9,942 nt of DNA from Methanosarcina sp. (GTDB lineage Archaea; Halobacteriota; Methanosarcinia; Methanosarcinales; Methanosarcinaceae). Where the stretch lies: contig JADGNM010000066.1 in the NCBI GenBank assembly GCA_017883485.1, positions 1 through 9,942 of the forward strand, in the 5' to 3' direction. This document shows, piece after piece, positions 1-6,406 of this stretch. Made by a program: the position numbers and the translations under genes. Every line of letters begins with the position of its first letter. Position 1 is the first letter of the stretch. Below the pieces are notes generated by a model. The model did no database searches. It was not told the DNA's origin and saw only the letters and a list, made by a program, of their open reading frames with translations.

Positions 1-41
1 GCAATATCAGTAAACTTTGATTTTGGTCCCCGTTTCCCCAT
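1..41 (-). CDS. Start of a transposase-like gene, cut off by the window edge
   Basis: Read on the minus strand, ATG at 41-39 opens MGKRGPKSKFTDI and runs off the left edge. From memory, this resembles the N-terminus of short archaeal transposases of the zinc-ribbon/IS1-like kind, common in Methanosarcina, which begin with a KRGPKxKFTD-type stretch before a zinc ribbon. Two in-frame ATGs lie upstream (62-60 and 74-72), so the true start is uncertain; I chose the one that begins the recognisable stretch. Only 13 full codons are visible, so neither catalytic residues nor intactness can be judged. It could equally be a degraded copy. A mobile element here fits the gene-poor accessory DNA that follows. 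Confidence 0.4.
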   Translation of the reverse strand, partial: MGKRGPKSKFTDI

Positions 42-150
42 GTACGAATATATATTAGACATATTATATAACATCAATCGAATACAAATTGACGACCCGC
101 AGCTACTAAATTGCAAATAAAAACCCAGATAAAAACGCACTTTAAAAAGC

Positions 151-276
151 TTACCATTTAGGTTCTGTAAAATCTTCATCATCTGGCCACTTCCAAACTA
201 TGCTGTAAAAATCAGAATCTAGGTTTAAGAAAAATATATGGATTTTTTGGTTTTTATAAGGTTTTTTATAAGGTGA
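151..276 (-). pseudogene. C-terminal gene scrap rich in Trp, Asp and Glu
   Basis: The minus strand is open from 276 down to a TAA at 153-151. Its last part reads FYSIVWKWPDDEDFTEPKW, which has protein-like composition (three Trp, an acidic cluster) that is unusual for random AT-rich sequence. There is no start codon in the open stretch: a stop lies at 279-277, and the first part (about 276-230) is low-complexity Lys/Tyr/Phe from A/T runs. I read it as the tail of a decayed gene and do not recognise the family. It may also be chance. Confidence 0.22.
249..273. repeat. Short AT-rich tandem repeat
   Basis: GGTTTTTATAA (249-259) is followed directly by GGTTTTTTATAA (260-271) and another GG, that is, two near-identical 11-12 bp units. 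It lies inside the decayed minus-strand frame and probably arose by slippage. Each unit also resembles a TATA box, but no gene starts at a suitable distance on the plus strand. Confidence 0.4.
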
Positions 277-405
277 TTAACTAACTTAGTAAAAAAGAAT
301 TCATGTTGATTTTTTTCATAGAATTATTCTTACGCAACGTTTTTATATTTCAATTTACTCCCTTTTTATATTTAGGACTTACTCACTCTAAGTGTCGTAT
401 GAATC

Positions 406-474
406 ATGAAAATAATAAACTGCGATGGAAGTCCTGGTAATATCTGGAAGCTTTGTAAATTTGGAAACAAATAA
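406..474 (+). CDS. Possible 22-residue small ORF or gene remnant
   Basis: ATG at 406 opens a 22-codon frame, MKIINCDGSPGNIWKLCKFG plus two residues, ending at TAA 472-474. A TATA-like TTTTTATATTT at 363-373 lies about 35-43 bp upstream, which could drive it, but no Shine-Dalgarno sequence is visible. The opening is loosely like the MKIxGxxGSPR start of NADPH-dependent FMN reductases and iron-sulfur flavoproteins, so it may be a truncated relic of such a gene. The short length makes a chance ORF quite possible. The rest of 1-485 shows nothing else I can support. Confidence 0.18.
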   Translation: MKIINCDGSPGNIWKLCKFGNK

Positions 475-477
475 ACA

Positions 478-487
478 TTTATATATT
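478..487 (+). promoter_or_regulatory. TATA box for the acyltransferase gene
   Basis: TTTATATATT is preceded by the purine-rich GGAAACAAATAAACA. In archaea transcription starts about 25-30 bp downstream of the box, here near 508. That leaves a leader of only about 8 nt before ATG 516 and argues against the upstream TTG at 486, which overlaps the box itself. Confidence 0.5.
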
Positions 488-515
488 GTTAACACTGTTT
501 ACCTATTGGGATAAT

Positions 516-1652
516 ATGAGACTGGCCTGGATTGATGCATTAAAAGGATTCGGTATCATACTTGTCGTATTTGCGCATTACAACCTACCTGCGGCACTTG
601 ATACTTACATTTTTTCGTTTCATATGCCGCTTTTCTTTTTTATTTCCGGATTCCTGTTCAATTTCGTGAAATATACGGAATCAGCTACAAACTTTGTAAA
701 AGGGAGATTCAAATCCCTTATTATACCTTACTTTGCTTTTGCAGTGCTTACCTGCCTGTTTTACTTTTTGCTGGATGAAGTATACAGTCCGGGAGTTACA
801 AATATTAAGTTTTTTGAACCTGATATTCTTTACATGATTTATTCAATCCTATATGCTTCGGGTCCAATGATCTCTTATAATTCCCCTCTCTGGTTCTTAA
901 CCTGTCTTTTCGTAACCGAGCTACTCTTTTATTGGCTTGCTAAAAGATATTACTGGCAGCCAAGGAAACTTTTGATCTGGCTTACTGCAGCTGGAATTAT
1001 TGGGTACCTTTATTCGGTCTACGTGCCTTTCAGACTTCCCTGGAACGCTGATGTTGCGCTTACTGCTGTTGTCTTTTACGGAGCAGGAAGTCTATTTAGA
1101 AAAATCATCGAATCAGTAGAAGAGCTAAGGGTTGATTCCGGTTTACCGAAGTATGGTTTGAGGTTCAATAAAGTATTCTCTCGGGCTGAGAACTTTTTGC
1201 TCGGCTTATTTGTTCTTGCAAACCTGCTATATTTTGTGTACCTCCTGAATATTCCAACAGATAAGATCAATATGAACGTGCTGAAATACGGAGGGTTCTT
1301 CTCATTTTATTTGTTGGCTTTCTCAGGGATTTTTACTTTTGTTTATATTTTCAAAAAAGTAAGGACTTCAAAAATACTGGAATATTACGGGAGAAACAGC
1401 TTGATTGTGCTTGCACTTCATTTCCCTATGAAGGATATACTGACAAAACTTTCAAATATCATTTTTGGGATAGATCTTGATTGCTTCGGTTGCACAACTA
1501 TCTTTGCACTCATCTTAACAGGGCTAAATCTTGTCTGCCTGACACCTGTGATTTTTACAATCAATAAATACTTCCCCTTCCTGGCGGGAAAGAAGAATTC
1601 TTCTGCGGGCTTTAAAGGCTTCAAATTTAGTTTTAGGAAATCTTCAGACTGA
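516..1652 (+). CDS. Acyltransferase-3 family membrane protein (OafA / fucose O-acetylase-like)
   Basis: This 378-residue integral membrane protein belongs to the acyltransferase 3 family (PF01757), whose members move acetyl or other acyl groups onto surface sugars, lipids or secreted small molecules. The family hallmark is at the N-terminus: MRLAWIDALKGFGIILVVFAH, with WID-LKG and the conserved His at the end of the first membrane segment. About ten hydrophobic segments follow, among them FHMPLFFFISGFLF and WFLTCLFVTELLFYWLA. The near-terminal YYGRNSLIVLALHFPMK is also typical of the family. Start 516 is chosen because it places the hallmark at residue 1 and sits about 30 nt from a TATA box; a TTG at 486 would add ten unlikely residues. 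Total length fits the family. The next gene is a membrane-anchored beta-helix protein, so a role in modifying cell-envelope polysaccharide is a reasonable inference. The acceptor is unknown. Confidence 0.85.
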   Translation: MRLAWIDALKGFGIILVVFAHYNLPAALDTYIFSFHMPLFFFISGFLFNFVKYTESATNFVKGRFKSLIIPYFAFAVLTCLFYFLLDEVYSPGVTNIKFFEPDILYMIYSILYASGPMISYNSPLWFLTCLFVTELLFYWLAKRYYWQPRKLLIWLTAAGIIGYLYSVYVPFRLPWNADVALTAVVFYGAGSLFRKIIESVEELRVDSGLPKYGLRFNKVFSRAENFLLGLFVLANLLYFVYLLNIPTDKINMNVLKYGGFFSFYLLAFSGIFTFVYIFKKVRTSKILEYYGRNSLIVLALHFPMKDILTKLSNIIFGIDLDCFGCTTIFALILTGLNLVCLTPVIFTINKYFPFLAGKKNSSAGFKGFKFSFRKSSD

Positions 1653-1757
1653 TCGTGTTGACCTATTGACCTTCTGAGTTTAGAACCTCGTAGCATTCAA
1701 CAGTCATATTCTTTGATATGCGAGATTATTTGTTTAATGTACTTGGGTATGCAAGAT

Positions 1758-1762
1758 GGAGG
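1758..1762 (+). promoter_or_regulatory. Strong Shine-Dalgarno that fixes the beta-helix start
   Basis: GGAGG lies four bases before ATG 1767. The same frame is open upstream to TTG 1713 and ATG 1749, but neither has a ribosome-binding site. The GGAGG together with the Lys/Arg-then-hydrophobic N-terminus that follows makes 1767 the best start. Confidence 0.65.
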
Positions 1763-1766
1763 AAAA

Positions 1767-3113
1767 ATGCTAAAATACAGATGGGGAGGCAGAAAAAAGA
1801 TAATAATTTTCAGCGTAATTCTTATTTTTATAATCGCAATTATAATTTTCTTCCTGTCAGCTAAACCTTATGGTAAGATAATTTATGTTACCACCAATGG
1901 GAGTGGGGATTTCAACTGCGACGGAATTGATGACCAGGTAGAGATAAATAAAGCCCTTGCCTACGTGGCTGAAAATTCGAAGTTTGGGGCTGTCTATTTG
2001 AGGGGTCCCAATACGTATGTTATCTCGGATAGCATCTATATTGGAAGTAATACCATACTCAAAGGCGATTCCTCAGCTGTGATCAAACTTGAAGATAAAG
2101 CAGGCTGGAAGGAAGAAAAGCCTTTAATTACGCAAATGGACAGTGCAGGAGATCAAGATATCACTATAAAGGGTTTTGAGATTGACGGAAACCATGACAA
2201 TAACAGTGATAAAAACAATGGAAAAGGATATTACAATCTAATGTATTTTGTTAACTCCCAAAACATAAAAGTTCACGATATGTATTTGCATGACAGCCAC
2301 GGAGACGGTCTCAAAGTTTCAAAAAGTTCAAACATTGAGTTTTACAACAACACAGTGTACAAATTAGGCCACGACGCCCTCTATATTATCTATTCTTCAA
2401 ATGTGCAAGCTTGGAACAACAATATAACATGCAGAACAAATAGTGGTTTGAGAATCTATAACACAAATCATGTGAGATTTAATAACAATATCATCAACTC
2501 CGAAGGAGAAGGAGGAGCAGGTATCCAAGTCCAGCAATCAGATTCGTCGATCATTATGGACGATATCGAAATCTGTAACAATTTGCTTAATCAGACCAAT
2601 GCTGCAGGAATCTGGATTACAGGTTATGGATCTAAATATTCCAGAGACTCAGCGAAAGATATATACATCCATCATAATAAGTTTTACAAAGCGGGCACTG
2701 ACCAGGGTGCTGATTGGGCGGGAGGTTTAGTTCTTAACGGATTTAATAATACTCGAATAGAAAATAACCTATTCGACGGATGTTACGGTGCAGCTATTGC
2801 CCATAAAAGGGTTTTAAACTTTAAAGCCCCTGGCTCAGGCTATAAAACAATTGTTAAAAATAATATAATGATTAACACACAACCCAGTCATGCGGCCGGA
2901 AAAGGATATGCAATATTCAATAAGCTAAACGGTACTCATTCATTTATACTTGAAAACAACTGCCTTTCAAACAATACCGGTGGAAGTTATGCGTATACAA
3001 ATTCTACATCAGATGTTAAGGTTGATCCTGGTTATATAGAACAGGTAACTAAAAATGAATCCATGAAGAAAGATTTCCCATGGAGTGAAGCATTGTCCGC
3101 AGGGCCTCAATGA
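1767..3113 (+). CDS. Membrane-anchored right-handed parallel beta-helix protein (disaggregatase-like)
   Basis: This is a 448-residue surface protein. The short basic N-terminus (to RKK, residues 9-11) is followed by one strongly hydrophobic segment at residues 12-31, so it is a signal anchor or uncleaved signal and the rest lies outside the cell. The outer domain opens with IIYVTTNGSGDFNCDGIDDQ, the N-cap style of pectate-lyase-fold proteins in Methanosarcina. It continues through many Asn-rich PbH1-type rungs such as NIKVHDMYLHDSHGDGLKV and NNTRIENNLFDGCYGAAIAH (about residues 120-400). From memory, related sequences occur in Methanosarcina disaggregatase, which acts on the methanochondroitin matrix, but that enzyme also has extra C-terminal domains that this protein lacks. 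Glycan binding, lyase or hydrolase activity are all possible and no catalytic residue can be assigned. It follows the acyltransferase by 114 bp and may be co-transcribed. Confidence 0.8.
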   Translation: MLKYRWGGRKKIIIFSVILIFIIAIIIFFLSAKPYGKIIYVTTNGSGDFNCDGIDDQVEINKALAYVAENSKFGAVYLRGPNTYVISDSIYIGSNTILKGDSSAVIKLEDKAGWKEEKPLITQMDSAGDQDITIKGFEIDGNHDNNSDKNNGKGYYNLMYFVNSQNIKVHDMYLHDSHGDGLKVSKSSNIEFYNNTVYKLGHDALYIIYSSNVQAWNNNITCRTNSGLRIYNTNHVRFNNNIINSEGEGGAGIQVQQSDSSIIMDDIEICNNLLNQTNAAGIWITGYGSKYSRDSAKDIYIHHNKFYKAGTDQGADWAGGLVLNGFNNTRIENNLFDGCYGAAIAHKRVLNFKAPGSGYKTIVKNNIMINTQPSHAAGKGYAIFNKLNGTHSFILENNCLSNNTGGSYAYTNSTSDVKVDPGYIEQVTKNESMKKDFPWSEALSAGPQ

Positions 3114-3214
3114 CGTCGTCAAATAGGAGAAAACGGGACCCAGATAATATAGGAAGAGATCTTTATATCAAGCCTTAAAAGAGATTTTTCAAATCTATTA
3201 GGATTCTATAGTTC

Positions 3215-3221
3215 TTTTTTT
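3215..3221 (+). terminator. T-run downstream of the beta-helix gene
   Basis: Seven T residues occur about 100 bp past the beta-helix stop. Archaeal polymerase can terminate on oligo-T tracts without a hairpin, so this is a candidate first terminator. No strong stem precedes it. Confidence 0.3.
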
Positions 3222-3277
3222 CCTAACTCTCAGCCAAGCATTATAGCATCTTTTTATCATTAATAGAAAAAGCAATA

Positions 3278-3319
3278 ACTGCTCCTGTCAAAAATACAGC
3301 CAATGAGCAGTATTTTTTT
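3278..3319 (+). terminator. Hairpin followed by T-run
   Basis: ACTGCTC (3278-3284) pairs with GAGCAGT (3305-3311). Inside it CTGT (3285-3288) pairs with ACAG (3296-3299), closing a 7-nt loop and leaving a five-base bulge CCAAT on one side. ATTTTTTT follows at 3312-3319. This looks like an intrinsic-type terminator or a small structured RNA end. It lies about 165 bp after the beta-helix stop and would separate that unit from the radical SAM gene. It also abuts the end of a possible transposase scrap on the other strand, so it could be an element end. Confidence 0.4.
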
Positions 3320-3407
3320 ACAGAGCGCATTGTATATCGTGTAAATTCTCCATATTGCATGCTTTTTTGGCTAATTTAAACACGTCCTCTATGAGAGATC
3401 TAATGGG
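3318..3407 (-). pseudogene. Possible transposase N-terminal scrap
   Basis: The minus strand between TGA (3410-3408) and TAA (3320-3318) is open and reads, in part, SLIEDVFKLAKKACNMENLH. This is amphipathic and protein-like, and resembles the first helix of some Methanosarcina IS transposases as I recall them. There is no ATG before it and the frame stops after about 30 codons, so it would be a relic. I could not confirm a family. The remaining spacer 3114-3500 shows no gene. Confidence 0.22.
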
Positions 3408-3510
3408 TCAAGTCCTCCCCAATTTTCGATTTTTGGGAAAAATTTCTTCTTTTATGACCTTTTATATTCGTCTTATTCATTAAATTGGATATCATCACAA
3501 CCTTTTTAAA

Positions 3511-3570
3511 TTCACAATTGTTATTATAATATAGTTCACAATTGTTAATATATATAGATCACAATTGTAA
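3511..3570 (+). promoter_or_regulatory. Operator array: three ACAATTGT palindromes
   Basis: The palindrome ACAATTGT occurs at 3514-3521, 3538-3545 and 3561-3568. The spacings are 24 and 23 bp, about two helical turns, so all three face the same side of the DNA. The longer units are TTCACAATTGTTA (3511-3523 and 3535-3547, identical) and ATCACAATTGTAA (3558-3570). The TATA box at 3549-3556 sits between sites two and three, so a bound protein would cover the promoter. I infer a dimeric repressor or activator acting on the radical SAM gene; its identity is not visible in the window. Confidence 0.65.
3549..3556 (+). promoter_or_regulatory. TATA box of the radical SAM gene
   Basis: TATATATA lies directly after the second ACAATTGT site and just before the third. 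Counting about 29 bp downstream, transcription would start near 3578 and give a leader of about 50 nt to ATG 3627. A second TATA-like run (TATAATATA, 3525-3533) lies between sites one and two, so the exact box is not certain. Confidence 0.45.
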
Positions 3571-3626
3571 ACACCATTTAAGTACAGATTACTGTATTTA
3601 ACATTACATTGCAGTATTTGACTTCC

Positions 3627-4637
3627 ATGAAGTGTGTCAATATGGAAACCGAACTGAATGCCAGTATTAAGGCAGACCTGATAAGCATAGGAAATGTTCA
3701 GGTAGACAAATCTCTTCTTCCTGACCAGTTTAAGACCACGGCTACAGCCGGACCCGGCGCAGGTGGCTCTTCCATTTTTCTCAGGGCAGGAAACAGAAGG
3801 GTTAGACTTACAATTAATGATTTGTCTCCTTTGCGCATGATACCAGAAGATGATCATGTGGTCGTTGTTAAAGGGGATTCTGTAATTGCTAGTGGCGTGC
3901 TTGAGCGTCCTCTTTGCCACTGTCCTGAACAGGCATACATCACGATATCAGAAAAGTGTATATACGATTGCCAGTTCTGCCCTGTACCGAAACTGCAAGG
4001 TGAGGTAAAAACTAGTGAAAAGGTTCAGCAGATGGTTGCGGAGGCCTATTCAACAGGTGAGTTGAAGGCAATTTCTTTGACCAGCGGTGTAGCCGTTTCT
4101 CCGGAAAAAGAAGTAAAAAGGGCAGCAGGCATTATAAAGCAGCTCGCACGTGATTACGATCTTCCAATCGGTGTATCTGTTTACCCCACAAAAGATTCGT
4201 CAGAGGAGCTTTACTTTGCAGGTGCATGCGAAGTAAAATATAATGTCGAAACTATGGATCCCGGGTTATTCCGTCGTTTTTGTCCGGATCTTTCGCTCCC
4301 AGCAGTTCTCGAAGCACTTGATAATGCAGTTAATATATTTGGCAGAAACAGGGTCTCTTCTAACTTTATAATCGGCCTTGGAGAAAGTGATGAGACAGTC
4401 CGGAAGGGTATAGAGCGCCTCACCGGAAGATGCATAATCCCCATACTCAGACCCATATCCCCTCATCCTCTTAGAGATAACATGGGAAATATCAATAGGC
4501 CAGATGCTGAAAGGCTTTTTAGGCTGGGGAATATGCTGAGAGAAATGCTTGATCGCCAATCACTCTGTGCAGATAAATCGCGTACTATGTGTCTGCTCTG
4601 CACTGGTTGCGATCTCACACCCCATCGGGATGTTTGA
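3627..4637 (+). CDS. Radical SAM enzyme with Cys-rich C-terminal tail
   Basis: This 336-residue protein has the radical SAM motif C111-IYD-C115-QF-C118 (CX3CX2C), which binds the [4Fe-4S] cluster used to cleave S-adenosylmethionine. A small N-terminal domain (about residues 1-95) precedes it, ending with C97-H-C99. The barrel part includes SVYPT, a KYNVETMDPGLF stretch and a FIIGLGES strand-turn, reminiscent of the BioB/HydE/PylB-type barrel. The C-terminus carries C314 and C322-X2-C325-X2-C328, a likely auxiliary Fe-S or metal site. Substrate is unknown. ATG 3627 is used; ATG 3642 and TTG 3609 are also in frame and none has a Shine-Dalgarno sequence. The gene has its own promoter with three operator-like palindromes and precedes the ABC/GTPase/Fe-S/marker-16 operon by 240 bp. 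I infer a shared maturation or cofactor pathway. Confidence 0.8.
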   Translation: MKCVNMETELNASIKADLISIGNVQVDKSLLPDQFKTTATAGPGAGGSSIFLRAGNRRVRLTINDLSPLRMIPEDDHVVVVKGDSVIASGVLERPLCHCPEQAYITISEKCIYDCQFCPVPKLQGEVKTSEKVQQMVAEAYSTGELKAISLTSGVAVSPEKEVKRAAGIIKQLARDYDLPIGVSVYPTKDSSEELYFAGACEVKYNVETMDPGLFRRFCPDLSLPAVLEALDNAVNIFGRNRVSSNFIIGLGESDETVRKGIERLTGRCIIPILRPISPHPLRDNMGNINRPDAERLFRLGNMLREMLDRQSLCADKSRTMCLLCTGCDLTPHRDV

Positions 4638-4662
4638 ATTAGTGTGATTAATTTCAGTTTAG

Positions 4663-4729
4663 CCTCGGCAGTCAGCCCCTTTTTGGGCTTAGCTATTGCA
4701 AAATTAATTTCTCATACAAATGCTGAGGA
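4663..4729 (+). terminator. Nested stem-loop after the radical SAM gene
   Basis: CCTCGGCA (4663-4670) can pair with TGCTGAGG (4722-4729) with one G-T pair. Inside it AGCCC (4674-4678) pairs with GGGCT (4685-4689) around the loop CTTTTT. A seven-T run follows at 4763-4769. Together they may end the radical SAM transcript. The spacer 4638-4840 holds no gene. Confidence 0.35.
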
Positions 4730-4808
4730 AGTCACAGCTTAGAATTAGTTGATTCTTTCCTATTTTTTTCAATTTTAAGCCTTTTCCGGAAATATATCAT
4801 ACAAATAT

Positions 4809-4822
4809 ATCCTAAAAAGGAT
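4809..4822. promoter_or_regulatory. Palindrome upstream of the operon promoter
   Basis: ATCCT-AAAA-AGGAT is a perfect inverted repeat 25 bp before the TATA box. It is preceded by a direct repeat of AAATATATC at 4790-4798/4803-4811. Its position suits an activator or repressor site for the operon; no regulator is known. Confidence 0.3.
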
Positions 4823-4840
4823 AATTTCACGCAATTTTTG

Positions 4841-4855
4841 GAAAGGTTTATAAAA
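4841..4855 (+). promoter_or_regulatory. BRE/TATA promoter of the ABC-GTPase-FeS-marker-16 operon
   Basis: GAAAGG followed by TTTATAAAA (4847-4855) is a textbook archaeal BRE plus TATA box. Transcription about 30 bp from the start of the box would begin at or next to ATG 4878, so the first gene is probably translated from a leaderless or nearly leaderless mRNA, which agrees with the absence of a Shine-Dalgarno sequence. Confidence 0.65.
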
Positions 4856-4877
4856 TCAAGATTAAATTATTGTGTAC

Positions 4878-5705
4878 ATGACACAAAAATCCACGATACC
4901 AGAATTCACTCTTACCATTCAGTCTGGAAAAAACAGATTTGGAGAAAAGGAAGGATTTGACTGCATAGTGATAAGACCAGGGGATACTTTATCAATAGTA
5001 GGCCCTACAGGCTCAGGGAAATCAGCCTTAATTAATGATATTGAAACTCTGGCACAGGGAGACACTGTAACGGGTAGATATATTCTCATTAATGGAGAAG
5101 TCCCTCCCGAATCCTTTGTACGGGAGCCAGCTTTCAAACCTATTGCCCTGATAACCCAGAACACACGCTGTCTAGCAGATCTCTCAGTCGAAGAATTCCT
5201 GATAATGCATATAAGAGCACGCCGACCCGGAAGGGAATATTTGCTTGCTGAGACAATAAATCTTGCAAATACATTTACAGGAGAAGAAATCAGCCTTAAA
5301 AGTCGAATGAGCGGTTTATCCGGAGGCCAGACCAGGGCTTTTATGATCGCAGACGCACTTATAATTGGCGACACTCCAATACTTCTTCTCGATGAGATAG
5401 AAAATGCAGGCATTTTCAAAAACCGTGTTATGCAGTCTATTCAAGGAGGAAACAAAGCTGTCGTCCTTGTAACACACGATCCGTACCTCGCTCTTACAGC
5501 AGACAGGCGCATAGTGATGAGGTATGGAGGAGTTTCATCTATAATCGAGCCGACAGGACAGGAACAGGATCTTGTTGAAGACCTCGCATTAATTGATGAA
5601 AGACTCAATAAAATAAGAGAGAAGATCAGACTGGGAACTGCTTTTTCATCAGGTTCTTCGGAAGCTTTGATGATTGCAGTTGGACAGGGTGTGACCTATA
5701 AATGA
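4878..5705 (+). CDS. Soluble ABC-type ATPase, no partner permease
   Basis: This 275-residue single ABC nucleotide-binding domain has Walker A GPTGSGKS (42-49), a Q-loop Gln at 94 (LITQN), the signature LSGGQ (147-151), Walker B ILLLDE (168-173) and the switch His at 200 (VTHDP). The segment after Walker B reads IENAG in place of the usual SALD-type D-loop, so dimer communication may be unusual. There are no membrane segments and no permease gene nearby, which places it with soluble ABC ATPases such as those in Fe-S assembly (SufC) or MCR activation (component A2), not with transporters. ATG 4878 is preferred over GTG 4872 because the TATA box predicts a start there. Its stop overlaps the next start by four bases (ATGA), a sign of translational coupling. 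A role powering assembly of a metallocofactor with the downstream genes is inferred. Confidence 0.8.
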   Translation: MTQKSTIPEFTLTIQSGKNRFGEKEGFDCIVIRPGDTLSIVGPTGSGKSALINDIETLAQGDTVTGRYILINGEVPPESFVREPAFKPIALITQNTRCLADLSVEEFLIMHIRARRPGREYLLAETINLANTFTGEEISLKSRMSGLSGGQTRAFMIADALIIGDTPILLLDEIENAGIFKNRVMQSIQGGNKAVVLVTHDPYLALTADRRIVMRYGGVSSIIEPTGQEQDLVEDLALIDERLNKIREKIRLGTAFSSGSSEALMIAVGQGVTYK

Positions 5706-6406
5706 AACTTCTCATAATTGCAGGTCCTCCAAGTGGAGGAAAGACTGCAGTGATTCGCCAGATTATAAAAAATCTGCCCGAAGACGCACTCCCTGCATTT
5801 CTGAAAATTGATGTTGTACATGCAACGGAAGATGTGGAACTTGCGGAAGAATTTGGCATCCCTGTCAAAAAAGTATATTCCGGAGATGTGTGTCCTGATC
5901 ACATGGGAATACTGGTCCTTGACGATGCATTGAACTGGGCCAAAAGCCTCTCAAGGAATACTCTGATAATCGAAAGTGCAGGTCTCTGTCTCAGGTGTAC
6001 TCCTTATACAACAGGTTCTCTCGGAATAGCAGTTATCAGCGCAATATCAGGAACAAATTCACCTCTCAAAATGGCACCTTTGCTTGCTCTTGCAGATGTA
6101 GCGGTTGTTACCAAGACAGACCTCATATCACAGGCAGAAAAAGAAGTCTTCAGGGAAAGTATCCGAAAAGTTGTCCCGAGCATTGATATTGTTGAGACAA
6201 ATGCAGTTCAGGGAACTGGGTTAAGATACCTGATGAGGCGGATTGACAATCATCCCGACATGGGGTCAGAACCTGTAGTGCTCAGAGGCTCCCCTCCGCT
6301 AGGCGTTTGTACGATCTGTATAGGTAAAAAAGAGATCGGATGGAAAAACCACTTTGGAGTCATCCGGCCGCTGGATATGCCAGAGCCTATATACAGAGGT
6401 GACTGA
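5702..6406 (+). CDS. HypB/CobW-like P-loop GTPase with Cys metal sites
   Basis: This 234-residue SIMIBI-class NTPase is related to the nickel/cobalt chaperones HypB, UreG and CobW. It has P-loop GPPSGGKT (8-15), a switch-like D37 region, a Walker B/G3 segment LIIESAG (E91, G94) and base-recognition motif TKTD (137-140), which predicts GTP. Cysteines sit next to these motifs: C64 (GDVCPDH), C96-X2-C99 directly after the ExxG element, and C203-X2-C206 in the C-terminal part. CXXC right after switch II is where metal is held in related GTPases, so GTP-driven delivery of a metal or cluster is plausible. It overlaps the ABC gene by four bases and the Fe-S gene by one base. I do not know a characterised family with exactly this set. 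It could also bind ATP or a small molecule. Confidence 0.75.
   Translation: MKLLIIAGPPSGGKTAVIRQIIKNLPEDALPAFLKIDVVHATEDVELAEEFGIPVKKVYSGDVCPDHMGILVLDDALNWAKSLSRNTLIIESAGLCLRCTPYTTGSLGIAVISAISGTNSPLKMAPLLALADVAVVTKTDLISQAEKEVFRESIRKVVPSIDIVETNAVQGTGLRYLMRRIDNHPDMGSEPVVLRGSPPLGVCTICIGKKEIGWKNHFGVIRPLDMPEPIYRGD
6396..6402 (+). promoter_or_regulatory. Shine-Dalgarno for the Fe-S gene
   Basis: GAGGTGA lies three bases before ATG 6406, inside the end of the GTPase gene. It is a strong internal site and confirms the start in the TGATG overlap. Confidence 0.6.

Noticed and set aside
340..373. Two TTTTTATATTT runs resembling paired promoters
   Set aside because: No convincing gene at the right distance except the doubtful 22-codon ORF. 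Likely AT-rich background.
2847..2854. A fourth ACAATTGT, inside the beta-helix gene
   Set aside because: Single copy in an AT-rich coding stretch (codons for Thr-Ile-Val), without the flanking TC or any promoter. Probably chance.
3429..3443. ATTTTT-GGG-AAAAAT inverted repeat
   Set aside because: Simple A/T run with a three-base loop, too low in complexity to call an operator or hairpin.
3495..3920. Minus-strand ORF of 141 codons over the radical SAM start
   Set aside because: Antisense shadow that ends in the AT-rich operator region, with no family features. The plus-strand radical SAM protein explains the sequence.
4919..5419. Minus-strand ORF of 166 codons opposite the ABC ATPase
   Set aside because: Ser/Arg/Ile-rich shadow of a clear ABC ATPase frame, with no promoter or ribosome-binding site.
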